Positions 1-11,640 of a stretch of 64,000 nt of DNA are shown here, piece after piece. Origin of the DNA: Beroe forskalii (taxonomy: Eukaryota; Ctenophora; Nuda; Beroida; Beroidae). The DNA lies in NCBI GenBank assembly GCA_011033025.1, contig WFMF01000217.1, positions 62,001 through 126,000 of the forward strand, written 5' to 3'. The stretch's first letter is position 1. Each line of letters opens with the position of its first letter. The notes beneath the pieces are model-generated. The model did no database searches and was not told the origin of the DNA. It saw nothing but the letters and a program-made list of their open reading frames with translations. The translations under genes were made by a program, and so were the position numbers.

Positions 1-605
1 CCCCCACTAGCCCCTCACTAGCCCCTTTACTAGCCCCCTTACTTCAGCCCCCTCACTAGCCCCTTTACTAGCCCCTCACTAGCCCCCTCACTAGCCCCTT
101 ACTAGCCCCCTCACTAGCCCTTACTAGCCCCTCACTAGCCCCTTACTAGCCCCCTCATTAGCCCCTTTACTAGCCCCTTACTAGCCCCTTACTAGCCCCT
201 CACTAGCCCCCTTACTAGCCCTTACTAGCCCCTCACTAGCCCCTTTACTAGCCCCTCACACTAGCCCCTTACTAGCCCTCACTAGCCCTTACTAGCCCCT
301 CACTAGCCCCTTACTAGCCCCTCATTAGCCCCTTACTAGCCCCTTACTAGCCCCCTCACTAGCCCCTACTAGCCCCTCACTAGCCCCTTACTTTAGCCCC
401 TCACTAGCCCCCTTACTAGCCCCTCATTAGCCCCTTACTAGCTCCTTACTAGCCCCTCACTAGCCCCTTACAAGCCCCTCACTAGCCCCTTACTAGCCCC
501 TCACTAGCCCCTCACTAGCCCCTTACTAGCCTCTCACTAGCGCCTTACTAGCCCCTCACTAGCCCCTCACTAGCCCCTTACTAGCCCCTTACTAGCCCCT
601 CATTA
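1..605. repeat. TAGCCCC minisatellite block 1
   Basis: Tandem 10-12-bp units alternate between TAGCCCCTCAC and TAGCCCCTTAC with small length variants. Many units carry CTAG at the junction. Reverse-complement blocks lie in the right arm of the foldback at 16,316-17,990. The unit resembles the subterminal repeats found in foldback-type transposon arms. No coding potential is seen. Confidence 0.9.
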
Positions 606-853
606 GCCATTGATATTGGATGCATGACCATGGTGTAGTTGCTACGTCACGTGCTAATTATGACATCACATGACATATCCCGTGGCGGCTAATGGGGGCT
701 AAATTTGACTGAATGAGTTAGCCCCCACGAGAGTACATTTTGTCGTCAAAATGTCAAAATTATAACATCCATTAAACAATTTGAATGCTTTTCTGCACTA
801 GCCCCTCACTTAGTCCTTCGAAACAATTTCCTTAATATTGTTTCCATTCTTCA
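606..853. repeat. Conserved spacer between minisatellite blocks
   Basis: A roughly 240-bp non-minisatellite spacer begins at TTGATATTGGATGCATG and ends before the next TAGCCCC run. Its second half (700-840) recurs at 6,059-6,230 and inverted at 16,588-16,755 and 17,990-18,155. It is therefore a regular module of this element family rather than unique host DNA. Confidence 0.75.
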
Positions 854-1228
854 TCACTAGCCCCTCACTAGCCCTTACTAGCCCCTCACTAGCCCTTACT
901 AGCCCCTCACTAGCCCCTCACTAGCCCTTACTAGACCCTTACTAGCCCTTCACTAGCCCCTTACTAGCCCCTCATTAGCCCCTTACTAGCCCCTTACTAG
1001 CCCCTCACTAGCCCCTTACTAGCCCTTACTAGCCCCTCACTAGCCCCCTTACTAGCCCCCTCACTAGCCCCTCACTAGCCCCCCTCACTAGCCCCTCACT
1101 AGCCCCTCACTAGCCCTTCACTAGCCCCTCACTAGCCCCTCACTAGCCCCTTACTAGCCCCTCACTAGCCCCTTTCTTTACTAGCCCCTCATTAGCCCCT
1201 TACTAGCCCCTTACTAGCCCCCTCATTA
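854..1228. repeat. TAGCCCC minisatellite block 2
   Basis: This is the same 10-12-bp unit family as block 1. It ends at TTGATATTGGATGCATG, which starts a conserved 200-bp segment (1,228-1,435) shared with 6,512-6,712 and with the inverted copy at 16,130-16,316. Confidence 0.9.
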
Positions 1229-1689
1229 GCCATTGATATTGGATGCATGACCATGGTGTAGTTGCTACGTCACGTGCTAATTATGACATCACATGACATA
1301 TCCCGTGGCGCATCACGTGATATACCTCGAGACATATCACGTGACCTCTCTAGTTCTATCCAGTGCTGATTATATCCAGTGCTGATTTCAATTTTCATCC
1401 AGGGCCTTGTTGATCGTAACTAAATCATTTATAAGTATTATTGACGATGTGATATTCTGCTGACGCAAGCTGTTGAGATTCAGCTTGCTTAACACGTATA
1501 TCCCTGTTTGCGTTGCGCGGCGCCCGTACACACACCTATGCAGGCTTAGGAAAGATTCAGCGCGCAGCACGGTGGCGTGGAATTCTCACGAATAATACTA
1601 TGTACTAATAGTTATAAAAGACTAAGACAACTTTCGGCTGTTGACACACCCTCGTGAGAATCAGTGCCTCGTGCGCGGCGCTGAAACTT

Positions 1690-2040
1690 ATCAGTTATCT
1701 CGGCTGGCGTCGCAGTGGGTTATTCATCGTACGACTAAGAGCAAGCAGAGGTCATTTACTTAATTAGTGCACGTGCGCAACACTCGAACATTTTGCATGT
1801 CCCGATCCCATTCACTGTTCCTGCAGAGAGAAGTGCGCGCGGTGGAGGGTAGACCCTTACAATACCAGGACCCTGGTTTCGCACACAGAGCAGAGTGCGC
1901 GGCAGGCGCGACGCCACTGGTTAGTGGTTAGAGGAAGATAATACCCGGGTCGGTCTCCCGAATAAACGGGAGCCTTCATTATCTATGACAATGACCTCTG
2001 CTTGCTCTTAGTCGTACGATGAATAACCCACTGACGCCAG
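1690..2040. mobile_element. Small inverted-repeat element (MITE-like), left-arm copy
   Basis: A roughly 50-bp block containing TTATTCATCGTACGACTAAG and GCAAGCAGAGGTCATT at 1,715-1,765 recurs inverted at 1,985-2,035. It encloses about 220 bp of unique sequence. The right-arm copy is at about 15,505-15,850. It is too short to code for anything, so a non-autonomous DNA element is the likeliest reading. Confidence 0.6.
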
Positions 2041-2129
2041 ACGAGGGTATGTCTCCCATATAAACGGCTCTGAGTGACGTCACAGATCTAGACGTCAATT
2101 TTTCTGTATCCTAAACCTAGATATCAAAA

Positions 2130-2216
2130 TATGGCCCTAACCAAAACCGTAACCTTAATCCTTACCCTAACCCTAACAAATCCTGATCCTAACCCTGACC
2201 CTAACCCCAACCCTTA
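2130..2216. repeat. Degenerate telomere-like CCCTAA tract
   Basis: Repeated CCCTAA, CCTAACC and TGACCCTAA variants form an imperfect vertebrate-type telomere repeat inside the element arm. The reverse-complement tract (TTAGGG type) lies in the other arm at 15,330-15,415. It is interstitial, since transposon sequence continues on both sides. Confidence 0.7.
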
Positions 2217-4799
2217 AAGCGCTAGGTGCGCTTAAATGTATTTTTCTGAGTGACGTCATTATCATAGATATGATGAAGAGCCCAGAGTTATATGGGACAC
2301 TAGCCCAGCCGAGATGAGTATCAGCGCCGCGCACGTGGCGGCGTGGCGCTGATTCTCACGAGGGTGTGTCGGCAGCCGACGGTTGTCTTAGTCTTTTATA
2401 ACTATTATTCGTGAGAATTTCAAGCCACTGTGCTGCGCGCTGAATCTTACCTAAGCCCGCATAGGTGTGTGTACGGGCGCCGCGCAACGCAAACAGGGAT
2501 ATACGTGTTAAGCAAGCTGAATCTCAACAGCTTGCGTCAGCAATTATACTTATAAACGAGAAAACCCGTTGAGTTTTATCTTTTTATTGGACGTATAGTC
2601 AATTGGAAGTACAATTATATATTGAACGAATTCATTGGTGCAATTTTTTTTGTTACTGGGGTAAGGGGTGCAACGTAACGAAACTACGAAATATTTACAA
2701 AGGATTTGAATATGAATCAAAAATTTTTGCAAGTTTTATATTACTAAATTAATTTCGAGGACAGTAAATGAGAAAAACTCAAGAACAATGGTTTTCAAAT
2801 ACAAAGTTCAGATTCGAGAAAGATGGGCAACAAATTTGAATCCAAGTTCATTGAAATCAAAATTGTTCGCATTTCCGTCTGTTTAGAACCCACATCTCCA
2901 CATCTAACTTGAGCAAATATAAATTCCTACTTGTCGAATCCCCGCAGCAAACCATCGAAGCTACAAATCTTTATATCTTTATGTCTTCATATGGAACAAA
3001 ATTTTTAAACTGTTACCTTTCCTCCTACAATAGCGATTAGAGATGATAGGCTTCTGTCGTAATCTTTTTACCAAACTCGAAAATTCCATCGAGAGCGTAA
3101 ATATGACTTAAAACAGTTGGAAACGTTTCCAAAGTACACAGTAAAGAAAAATGGCAGATTATTCGTTAAAATGCACGCAGTTTTTGGTGCGCGCAATCAC
3201 CAATCACCATAACGACGCGCGCAACTGGTGAATTTAACCTAGAACGCGATCTTCTTTTTGGTTAAAGATTTTTTCCGGACTTTCGACGTTATTTACGAAA
3301 AGTCTAAAGCACAAATCCTAATTTTGGCCATGCTATCTTTTAAGTTTAGACATTTTCTACCACCTTGCGAAAAATCATGGCTTTTAAGCTCCATTTGGGT
3401 CAGTTATTCACATACAAACGTAGAAGTGCCTCTTTCCTTCGAACACAACGCAGATTTCACAAACGCAGATTTCACAAATATTTGAATTTGTAGAAATTAA
3501 TGACAAAACATATGTTTGTAAAATTGCGTTTTTTAAAGTTCGGAAGTGTCAATGTGATATCTAAACATTAGTGAGTAAGTCATTGATGCAATTTTTTGTT
3601 ACTGGGGGTGGGGTAACGTAACGAAATTGCGAAATATTCACGTAGGCTTTGAAAATACCTAAATTTAAAAAAAACTCGAGCATAACAGTTGGCAATTATG
3701 ATTATGAAGAACTCAAGAACAATGCTTTAATCTAAAGTTATCAGATTAAAAGTTCAGATTAAAAGTTCAGATTTTAGGAGAATAGATGGGCAACAAATTT
3801 GAATCCAAGATCCTTTAAATAAAAATTGTTCGCATTTCTGCCTGTTCATAACCCACTTTAGCTCCGCCCAGTAAAATTGATTCTTCATTCCGTCGAATTA
3901 TCGCTGCAAACCATCGAAACTACAATTAATATCTTCACATGAATGAATTATCGCTGATTTTCACTGTGGAACAAAATGCTCAACTCTTACCTTTTCTTCT
4001 ATAATGCTGCTAAGAGTTGATAGTCTTAAGCTGTCGTAATCTTTTTCCGTACTGAAAATTTCATTGAGAACGTAAACTATCAATTTCAACGGCTGAAACG
4101 TTTCCAAATATACACAATAGCGAAATGGCATTCTTCTGTAAATGCACGTTTTTGCGCGCCAGCCCATGTATCCATAGCAACACGCGCAATTGATGACTCA
4201 AACCTATAACTCGATCTTGTTTTTTGCGACCTTTTTCCAACTTTGAGCATTAATTACGGAAAATCTAAAGCCAAAAGGAAAACGATGTAATACTAGACAC
4301 ACCTTTTCACCACCCTGCAAAAATCGCGGTAGTCATCACTGAGTTCCCCTTTCAGCCATTCTTTTATCTTGATTGGTGTGTTCTGTCCTATTAATTATTT
4401 TCATTATTTATCATTTTATGGTTTTATATACGTTTCAAAAGCCCTTTGTGGTGCCCCAAGCGGGTTTGCAATCAATGTAACGCGCCAAGTTAATTTGTAA
4501 ATATAGATATCATATATTGCAGAAATACAATGAGTACTCCAAAACAAAAAAAGTTCGGAAATCATATCCGAAAGATTTGAAAATTTCAATATTTTTGCTG
4601 ACGTGAGAAAACTTCAAACACCCCCTCCCTCCCCCTGTCATCACCTGTCAGCATTTGAAAACCCCCTCCCCCTTCGGGTAATGACGTAATATGTGACGGC
4701 TTCCTAAAGTTACATGATTTTTCTAATCAATCGCACAAAATTTTGAATAATCTGAAAAATTTCCTGATCATCAAATCACCAAGAATTATAACTTTAAAA

Positions 4800-4960
4800 A
4801 GCTAACGCGTTATCTGCTCGGTGGAAGACAACTAGCTGGGTGTGGTTAGCATTGCAAGCCATGCCTCCCATCTGTGTGATGCCGGGGGGCGTTGTCCAGC
4901 TGGTGTCCATCTCGTACGTCAGCTCTTCCACTTCTGAAGGGAGTTCGGTTACAGACTTAA
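4800..4960 (-). pseudogene. Possible exon of a peptidyl-alpha-hydroxyglycine amidating lyase (PAL)
   Basis: On the minus strand a short open stretch reads ...EMDTSWTTPPGITQMGG..., then MACNANHTQLVVFHRADNAL. The order W, then Q-x-G-G-x-A, then LVVFHR-x-D resembles the start of the first NHL-type blade of the lyase domain of peptide-amidating enzymes, where an (L/V)(V/I)(V/I)FHRGD motif follows a GQV-type turn. That enzyme acts in the secretory pathway and completes C-terminal amidation of neuropeptides. An acceptor-like CTTAAG precedes the stretch at about 4,960 and the frame stops at 4,794. Only about 50 residues are visible and no neighbouring lyase exon was found, so it may be a captured exon fragment, a real exon of a larger gene interrupted by the element, or chance similarity. 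Confidence 0.35.
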
Positions 4961-5739
4961 GTAAAATGTGGGACATAACCCCAGCCAGAGTTACCTTATC
5001 GGACATAATTATCACGGACCTAAAACTTCACGGACATTTATATTCACGTTTGATTCTGTCACATCAAATTTTCGACAAAAATTCGAAATTTTCGGCTCGA
5101 TTTTCCCCATTTTCTTCCAATATTCAAATAATTGAATTGGATATTTTTCGATAAACACTGGCCTGCTACTGGCGCGATACAGGCCTGCTACTTGCGTGTG
5201 CCGTTTTACTGGCGTGATGAAAAGAATCCCACTGCTTTTTGATAAGAAATGGAACGCTGGTCGGAATGAAATGGGGCGTAAATGTCATAAATTCATTTGA
5301 TTCGAAGATGTTTTATATTTGCTGACTATTAAACATAGACATACAAAGTACCGAGTAAAACGACCGGGTTCCAGCTCAAAGTATTATTGCCGTACAATCT
5401 TCAGGGATCATCCTGAAGATTGTACTTTATACTCTGCATTTCGTTACTCGCTTCCTCGGAAACTTGTTGAGCACTGTCTCGTTCTTAGTTCCAGAACTTA
5501 TTAAAACATAAACATATTATTACATATGGAGCAGATTTGGAACAGTAATAGTTATAGTTTGCAATTTAAGTGCATACCATCAAATCAGTTTTAAAGAATC
5601 TACGCCAAATGTCATAACAAATACATAGTCTACAGTAAAATCGAGAACAGAAAAGTTAGACTGAATCATCGTTTACACATAGAGACTAACATACATGACA
5701 TCGGCGAAATGGTAGTTGAGGAACATGACTGATTTCAGC

Positions 5740-6075
5740 GTAAAATAGCCCCCATTAGCCCCCATGGGGGCTACGTGAGGGGCTAATCTTGGTGTCTAGC
5801 CCCCATGGGCGCTAATATACGGTGGGGGCTATTTGCATTATGTAGCCCTTCACGGTGAGGGGCTAAAAAGTTCACTTAGCCCCTCACTAGCCCCTCACGT
5901 AGCCCCCATGGGCGCTAAATCTGCAATTTAGCCCCTCATAGCCCCTCACAAGACGTTTTAACGAATTTAGCCCCCATTAGCCCCCACGAATTATGTATCT
6001 ACGCATTTCCGTGAGGGGCTATAGCACCCATATGAGGGGCTAAAGCCTTCATATGAGGGGCTAATGGGGGCTAAA
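5740..6075. repeat. Palindrome-rich TAGCCCC/GGGGCTA terminal segment
   Basis: This dense run of facing TAGCCCC and GGGGCTA motifs includes perfect palindromes such as TAGCCCCCATGGGGGCTA. The same segment occurs inverted at 18,120-18,485 in the right end of the giant foldback, and the flank with CATGTTCCTCAAC matches at both places. The motif spacing suggests protein-binding subterminal repeats, which is inference. Confidence 0.7.
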
Positions 6076-6224
6076 TTTGACTGAATGAGTTAGCCCCCAC
6101 GAGAGTACATTTTGTCGTCAAAATGTCAAAATTATAACATCCATTAAACAATTTGAATGCTTTTCTGCACTAGCCCCTCACTTAGTCCTTCGAAACAATT
6201 TCCTTAATATTGTTTCCATTCTTC

Positions 6225-6512
6225 ATCACTATCCCCTCACTAGCCCCTGACTAGCCCCTCACTAGCCCTTACTAGCCCCCTCACTAGCCCCTCACTAGCC
6301 CTCACTAGCCCCTTACTAGCCCCTTACCAGCCCCTTACTAGCCTCACAGCCCCTCACTGGCCCTCACTAGCCTCACTGGCCCTCACTGGCAGCCTTTACT
6401 AGCCCCTCACTGGCCCCTTACCAGCCCCCTCACTAGCCCCTCACTAGCCCCTTACTAGCCCCTTACTAGCCCATCACTAGCCCCTTACTAGCCCCTCACT
6501 AGCCCCTCTCTA
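6225..6512. repeat. TAGCCCC minisatellite block 3
   Basis: TAGCCCCTCAC-type units with more variants (TGGCCCTCAC, CAGCCCC) than the outer blocks. It is followed by the conserved segment at 6,512-6,712. Confidence 0.85.
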
Positions 6513-8196
6513 GCCATTCATATTGGATGCATGACCGTGGTGTAATTGCTACGTCACGTACTAATTATGACATCACATGACATAACCCGTGGCACATCAC
6601 GTGATATACCTCGAGACATATCACGTGACCTCTCTAGTTCTATCCAGTGCTGATTATATCCAGTGCCGATTTCAATTTTAATCTAGTGCCTTGTTGATCG
6701 TAACTAAATCATCTATTATTATAATTGAGAGAGGTAGTTATAAGTAGGAGCCTCCGCTCTCCATGAAAATCTGACACACTAGGAGTTGAAAACCCGCGAT
6801 TTTTTGCAGGGTGGTAGAAAAAGGTGTCTTCGTATTACATCGTTTTCCTTTTTGGCTTTAGATTTTCCGTAATTAATGCTCAAAGTTGGAAAAAGGGTCG
6901 CAAAAAACAAGATCGAGTTATAGGTTTGAGTCATCAATTGCGCGTGTTGCTATGGATACATGGGCTAGCGCGCGCAAAACTGCACGTGCATTTTACGAAG
7001 AATCTGCCATTTCGCTATTGTGTATTTTGGAAACGTTTCAGCCGTTGAAATTGATAGTTTACGTTCTCAATGAAATTTTCGAGTACGGAAAAAAGATTAC
7101 GACAGCTTAAGACTATCAACTCTTAGCAGCATTATAGAAGAAAAGGTAAGAGTTGAGCATTTTGTTCCACAGTGAAAATCAGCGATAATTCATTCATGTG
7201 AAGATATTAATTGTAGTTTCGATGGTTTGCAGCGATAATTCGACGGAATGAAGAATCAATTTTTACTGGAGGCGGAGCTAGAAGTGGGTTATGAACAGGC
7301 AGAAATGCGAACAATTTTTATTTAAAGGATCTTGGATTCAAATTTGTTGCCCATCTATTCTCCTAAAATCTGAACTTTTAATCTGAACTTTTAATCTGAT
7401 AACTTTATATTAAAAAGCATTGTTCTTGAGTTCTTCATAATCATAATTGCCAACTGTATGCTCGAGGTTTTTTTTTAAAATTTAGGTATTTTCAAAGCCT
7501 ACGTGAATATTTCGCAATTTCGTTACGTTACACCCCCACCCCCAGTAACAAAAAATTGCATCAATGACTTACTTACTCACTTAATGTTAGATATCACATT
7601 TGACACTTCCGAACTTTAAAAAACGCAATTTTACAAACATATTATGTTTTTGTCATTAATTTCTACAATTCAATATTTGTGAAATCTGCGTTTGTGAAAT
7701 CTGCGTTGTGTTCGAAGGAAAGAGGCACTTCTACGTTTGTATGTGAATAACTGACCCAAATGGAGCTTAAAAGCCGCGATTTTTCCCAAGGTGGTAGAAA
7801 ATGTCTAAACTTAAAAGATAGCATGGCCAAAATTAGGATTTGTGCTTTAGACTTTTCGTAAATAACGTCGAAAGTCCGAAAAATCCACCTTAAAAAGAAG
7901 ATCGCGTTCTAGGTTAAATTCACCAGTTGCGCGCGTCGTTATGGTGATTGGTGATTGCGCGCAAAAACTGCACGTGCATTTTAACGAATAATCTGCCATT
8001 TCTTTACTGTGTACTTTGGAAACGTTTCAACTGTTTTAAGTCATAATTTACGCTCTCGATGGAATTTTCGAGTTTGGTAAAAAGATTACGACAGAAGCCT
8101 ATCATCTCTAATCGCTATTGTAGGAGGAAAGGTAACAGTTTAAAAATTTTGTTCCATATGAAGACATCAGGGGGCTGGCAAGCCCCCCGCGGCGGT

Positions 8197-8410
8197 TTGC
8201 GAGCCCGAGGGCCCGAAGGGCCCGAGGGCGAGCATTAACGGCGACCCTAACGATGCGAGGGCCGAAGGCCCGAGCTGCGAGCCTGAGGACCCGAAGGGTC
8301 CGGAGGGCGAGCATTGACGGCGGTCCTAACAATGCGAGGGCCGAAGGCCCGAGCGCGAGCCTGAGGACCCGAAGGGTCCGAGGGTGAGCATTGGACGGCT
8401 ATCCTAACAG
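8197..8410. repeat. GC-rich 77-bp tandem repeat, about 2.7 copies
   Basis: Units start at about 8,197, 8,278 and 8,354. Each contains GAGCATT-ACGGC, CCTAAC and GCGAGGGCCGAAGGCCCGAG. The high GC content contrasts with the AT-rich remainder of the insertion. It sits next to the CTGA terminus of the Helitron-like element. Confidence 0.8.
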
Positions 8411-9532
8411 TACACGAGTCTCGGAGCATCGGGAGTGTGTTCATGTAACGTTGCTTGCCAGCCCCCAACTATATGTTTTATGGATTCGCCTACGTCGAAA
8501 TTTGGGCAAACTTTTACAATGTCAGAATGGTACCAAAATTGATACACCGCATGGTTGGGGGTCAAAGGTGCATCTGTCAAAAATTTCAGATCAATCGGAT
8601 TAAAAACGGCGGAGTTATAACAACTTGAAATCGCCAAAATTGAGGTGTTCTTGTTAAAAGGGTAACGATTATATAGATATAGAAGATATACAGATATACA
8701 TATCAATAGAGGATAAAAAACAACGACAAGTATGTCCTTTTTATGATGTCATATCTCAACAACTATAAAAAGATACATGCTTCATCGACCCAGCATTTGA
8801 AAGAAGAAAGATAGAACTTTCAAAAATGGTGTCAAAAATTATCTGATGACAATCCAATGATGTCATAATGACGTCACAAAATCAAGAATTTCGAATTTCA
8901 ATTTCCCAAAAATAGGCGTTTTTCAACGCAATTTTTCGGTATGAAGCTTTCGAGATAGAGAAAAATGCATCAAATAATGCAGAAAGGAAATTTAATGTAC
9001 TTTCTGAAAATGTGGTCAAAAAGTTTCCTGCTTCACAGAATAATGGAGATATTCGCGATTGTTTGGGCCTTTTTGACGTAAAAAATTGAAAAAAAATAGC
9101 CAAAACGGCAAGTTTAGTGGTGAAAAAACAGGGGGATCCCAGGACTCCATATCACTGTATGATGTCGGTTATAGTGTCCCATGAACTAATAAATGGGTTT
9201 CAAGTTGAATCTTAAATATGATGACGTACTTATGACGTCATCAGTTGCACGCAGTAAGTTATTTTTTACACACAAATGCAGCTAATACAAGGTCGATATG
9301 TACGGTTCATCAAACTGGTGTTTGAAAGAAGGAAAGTAAAAACTCCAAAAAATTCCCCGAGAATATCTGATGAAATAGTGGTGACGTCATAGTGACGTCA
9401 CGAAATCACGTTTATCAAAATTTGGCTTGGAATAGACGTTTTCAACCCTATCTTTTGATCCTATTCCTACTATTTATTAAGGTGATCCTTCGAATTTTCA
9501 CAATAGGATTGAACACTGAAAAAGAATGATAT

Positions 9533-9802
9533 TTTTTCCCAAAACCAAAAGGATTTGGTTGTGATGGTCCGCGGCGGTGTTAAGCGTTCTTTATTGAAAA
9601 TACATGATATGAGAAGAACGCGACGGTTAAAACTGCCGCAACGTCACTTTTTTGAGCCATCAGGCGTCAGTGTTGGTTCAAAAAGCGACGTTGCGGCAGT
9701 TTTAACCGTCGCGTTCTTTCTCATATCATGTATTTTTCAATAAAGAACGCTTAACACCGCCGCGGACCATCACAACCAAATCCTTTTTGGTTTTGGGAAA
9801 AA
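9533..9802. repeat. Near-perfect 120-bp-arm hairpin
   Basis: The arm from CCCAAAACCAAAAGG (9,538) through GCGACGGTTAAAACTGCCGC is repeated inverted, ending at GGTTTTGGG (9,797). The loop is about 25 bases around 9,656-9,682. Both arms include CCGCGG and TCTTTATTGAAAA. The pairing is almost exact, so this was either formed recently or is kept as a structural terminus. Confidence 0.85.
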
Positions 9803-10859
9803 TAAAGATATAAAGATTTGTAGCTTCGATGGTTTGCTGCGGGGATTCGACAAGTAGGAATTTATATTTGCTCAAGTTAGATGTGGAGATGTGGGTTCTA
9901 AACAGACGGAAATGCGAACAATTTTGATTTCAATGAACTTGGATTCAAATTTGTTGCCCATCTTTTCTCCGAATCTGAACTTTGTATTTGAAAACCATTG
10001 TTCTTGAGTTTTTCTTATTTACTGTCCTCGAAATTAATTTAGTATCGCAAAACTTGCAAAATTTTGATTCATATTCAAATCCTTTGTAAATATTTCGTAG
10101 TTTCGTTACGTTGCACCCCTACCCCCAGTAACAAAAAATTGCACCAATGAATTCGTTCAATATATAATTGTACTTCCAATTGACTATACGTCCAATAAAA
10201 GATAAAACTCAACGGGTTTTCTCGTTTATAAGTATAATTGCTGACGCAAGCTGTTGAGATTCAGCTTGCTTAACACGTATATCCCTGTTTGCGTTGCGCG
10301 GCGCCCGTACACACACCTATGCGGGCTTAGGTAAGATTCAGCGCGCAGCACAGTGGCTTGAAATTCTCACGAATAATAGTTATAAAAGACTATGACAACT
10401 GTCGGCTGTTGACACACCCCCGTGAGAATCAGCGCCACGCGCGGCGCTGATACTCATCTCGGCTGGACTAGTGTCCCATATAACTCTGGGCTCTTCATAA
10501 TATCTATGATAATGACGTCTATTAGTAAGGGTATGACTGAAACCCCCTGTGAACTAAATAGTATAGTAGGTCTGAGAACGTTTTTCGGCAGTTTATAGGC
10601 CATAGATGCACCAGAAAAAAACTAACCAACTTCCGAGTTGGGCAACCCCCTTTTTTGGACCCCTTTTCTTTCAAAATGGGGCAAAAACTTTGAATGGCAA
10701 TATCTCAGCTTCTGATTGAGATACGAAGCCGACAAATACACCAAACTATGCAGGATGAGTGCATCATAGGGGATGGATCATAGTTTCTAAGTCGTAACCC
10801 CTTTAGTTTTCGAGTTATTGACGAAAAACCTCTTTTTAGCCCTATGTGTATGACCAAAA

Positions 10860-11640
10860 TTGCCCCTTTTCAATAAATGACAACAGAAGATCGTAGAGAC
10901 CTCAACAAGTACACTAGGGTATGCAGAATGAGCACATTAGGGGGGGTAGAGCATGGTTTCAATGTCGCAACCCCTTTCGTTTTCGAGTTATAGACGAAAA
11001 AACCCTTTTTAGTCCTACGCATTTGACCAAAATTGCCCCTATTCGATAAATGAGAACAGAAGGTCGTCGAGAACTCAACAAGTACACTAGGGTATGCAGA
11101 ATGAGCACATTATGGGGGGTAGAGCATAGTTTCAATGTCGTAACCCGTTTCGTTTTCGAGTTATAGACGAAAAACCCCTTTTTAGTCCTATGCGTTTGAC
11201 CAAAATTACCCCTTTTCAATAAATGAGAACAGAAGATAGTAGAGACCTCAACAAGTACACTAGGGTATGCAGAATGAGCACATTATGGGGGGTAGAGCAT
11301 AGTTTCAATGTCGTAACCACTTTCGTTTTCGAGTTATAGACGAAAAAACCCTTTTTAGCCCCAAGCGTATGACCAACAATGCTCTTTTTATAAATGAAAA
11401 CTGAAGGTCATAGAGAACTCAACAAGTTTACTAGGGTATACGTATGCAGAATGGGCACATTATGGAAGGTAGAGCATGGTTTTAAAGTTCTGCCCCCTTT
11501 CGTTTTCGAGTTATGTACGAAATTGAAAAACCCTTTTTAGTCCTACGTGTTTGACCAAAATTGCCCCTATCTAATAAATGAGAACATAGTCAGAAGGTCG
11601 TAGAGAGCTCAACAAGTACTCTAAGGCATCATGCTCCATA
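10860..11640. repeat. About 170-bp tandem subrepeats, left arm of the 4.8-kb foldback
   Basis: Four to five units each contain CAACAAGTACACTAGGGTAT, AATGAGCACATTA, TAGAGCAT and CGTTTTCGAGTTAT. The reverse-complement units are at 13,990-14,960. Small frames in these arms are repeat artefacts. Confidence 0.85.

Larger units (their letters stand above)
1458..2542. mobile_element. Nested 1.1-kb inverted-repeat element inside the left arm
   Basis: About 230 bp starting at TGCTGACGCAAGCTGTTGAG (1,458) is repeated inverted and ends at 2,542. The two arms share the segment with CGCAACGCAAACAGGG and AACACGTATATCC. Between them lie a smaller inverted-repeat element and a telomere-like tract. The right foldback arm carries the same module between about 10,240 and 16,095, where it is split by the 4.8-kb foldback at 10,523. 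No protein is recognisable. Short frames such as the one at 1,388-1,570 are simply read from the repeat arm. Confidence 0.6.
4331..6789. other. Loop of the giant foldback
   Basis: This 2.4-kb stretch lies between the two arms. The first part (4,331-5,690) is not repeated elsewhere in the window and includes the candidate lyase exon listed separately. The second part (5,690-6,712) is another copy of the element's terminal module: palindromic TAGCCCC segment, spacer, minisatellite, then the TTGATATTGGATGCATG segment, in the same orientation as the left arm. The loop may therefore contain a partial second element. Confidence 0.55.
8167..9802 (-). mobile_element. Helitron-like insertion in the right foldback arm
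   Basis: The left arm (about 2,960-3,000) is uninterrupted where the right arm contains 1,636 extra bases, so the boundaries are known almost to the base. Insertion was between A and T with no target duplication. Read on the minus strand the element ends in CTGA next to a GC-rich hairpin (7-bp stem at 8,170-8,187), which fits the CTRR-type Helitron 3' end. The other end is a long perfect hairpin and does not start with the usual TC. It contains no helicase or Rep frame, so at most it is a non-autonomous Helitron relative. Confidence 0.5.

Noticed and set aside
1-1228. CRISPR-like look of regular short repeats
   Set aside because: Units of 10-12 bp have no unique spacers, occur inverted at the other end of the element, and the window is eukaryotic.
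2130-2216. Chromosome end
   Set aside because: The CCCTAA tract is imperfect, under 100 bases, and is flanked by transposon sequence on both sides, with a mirror copy in the other arm.
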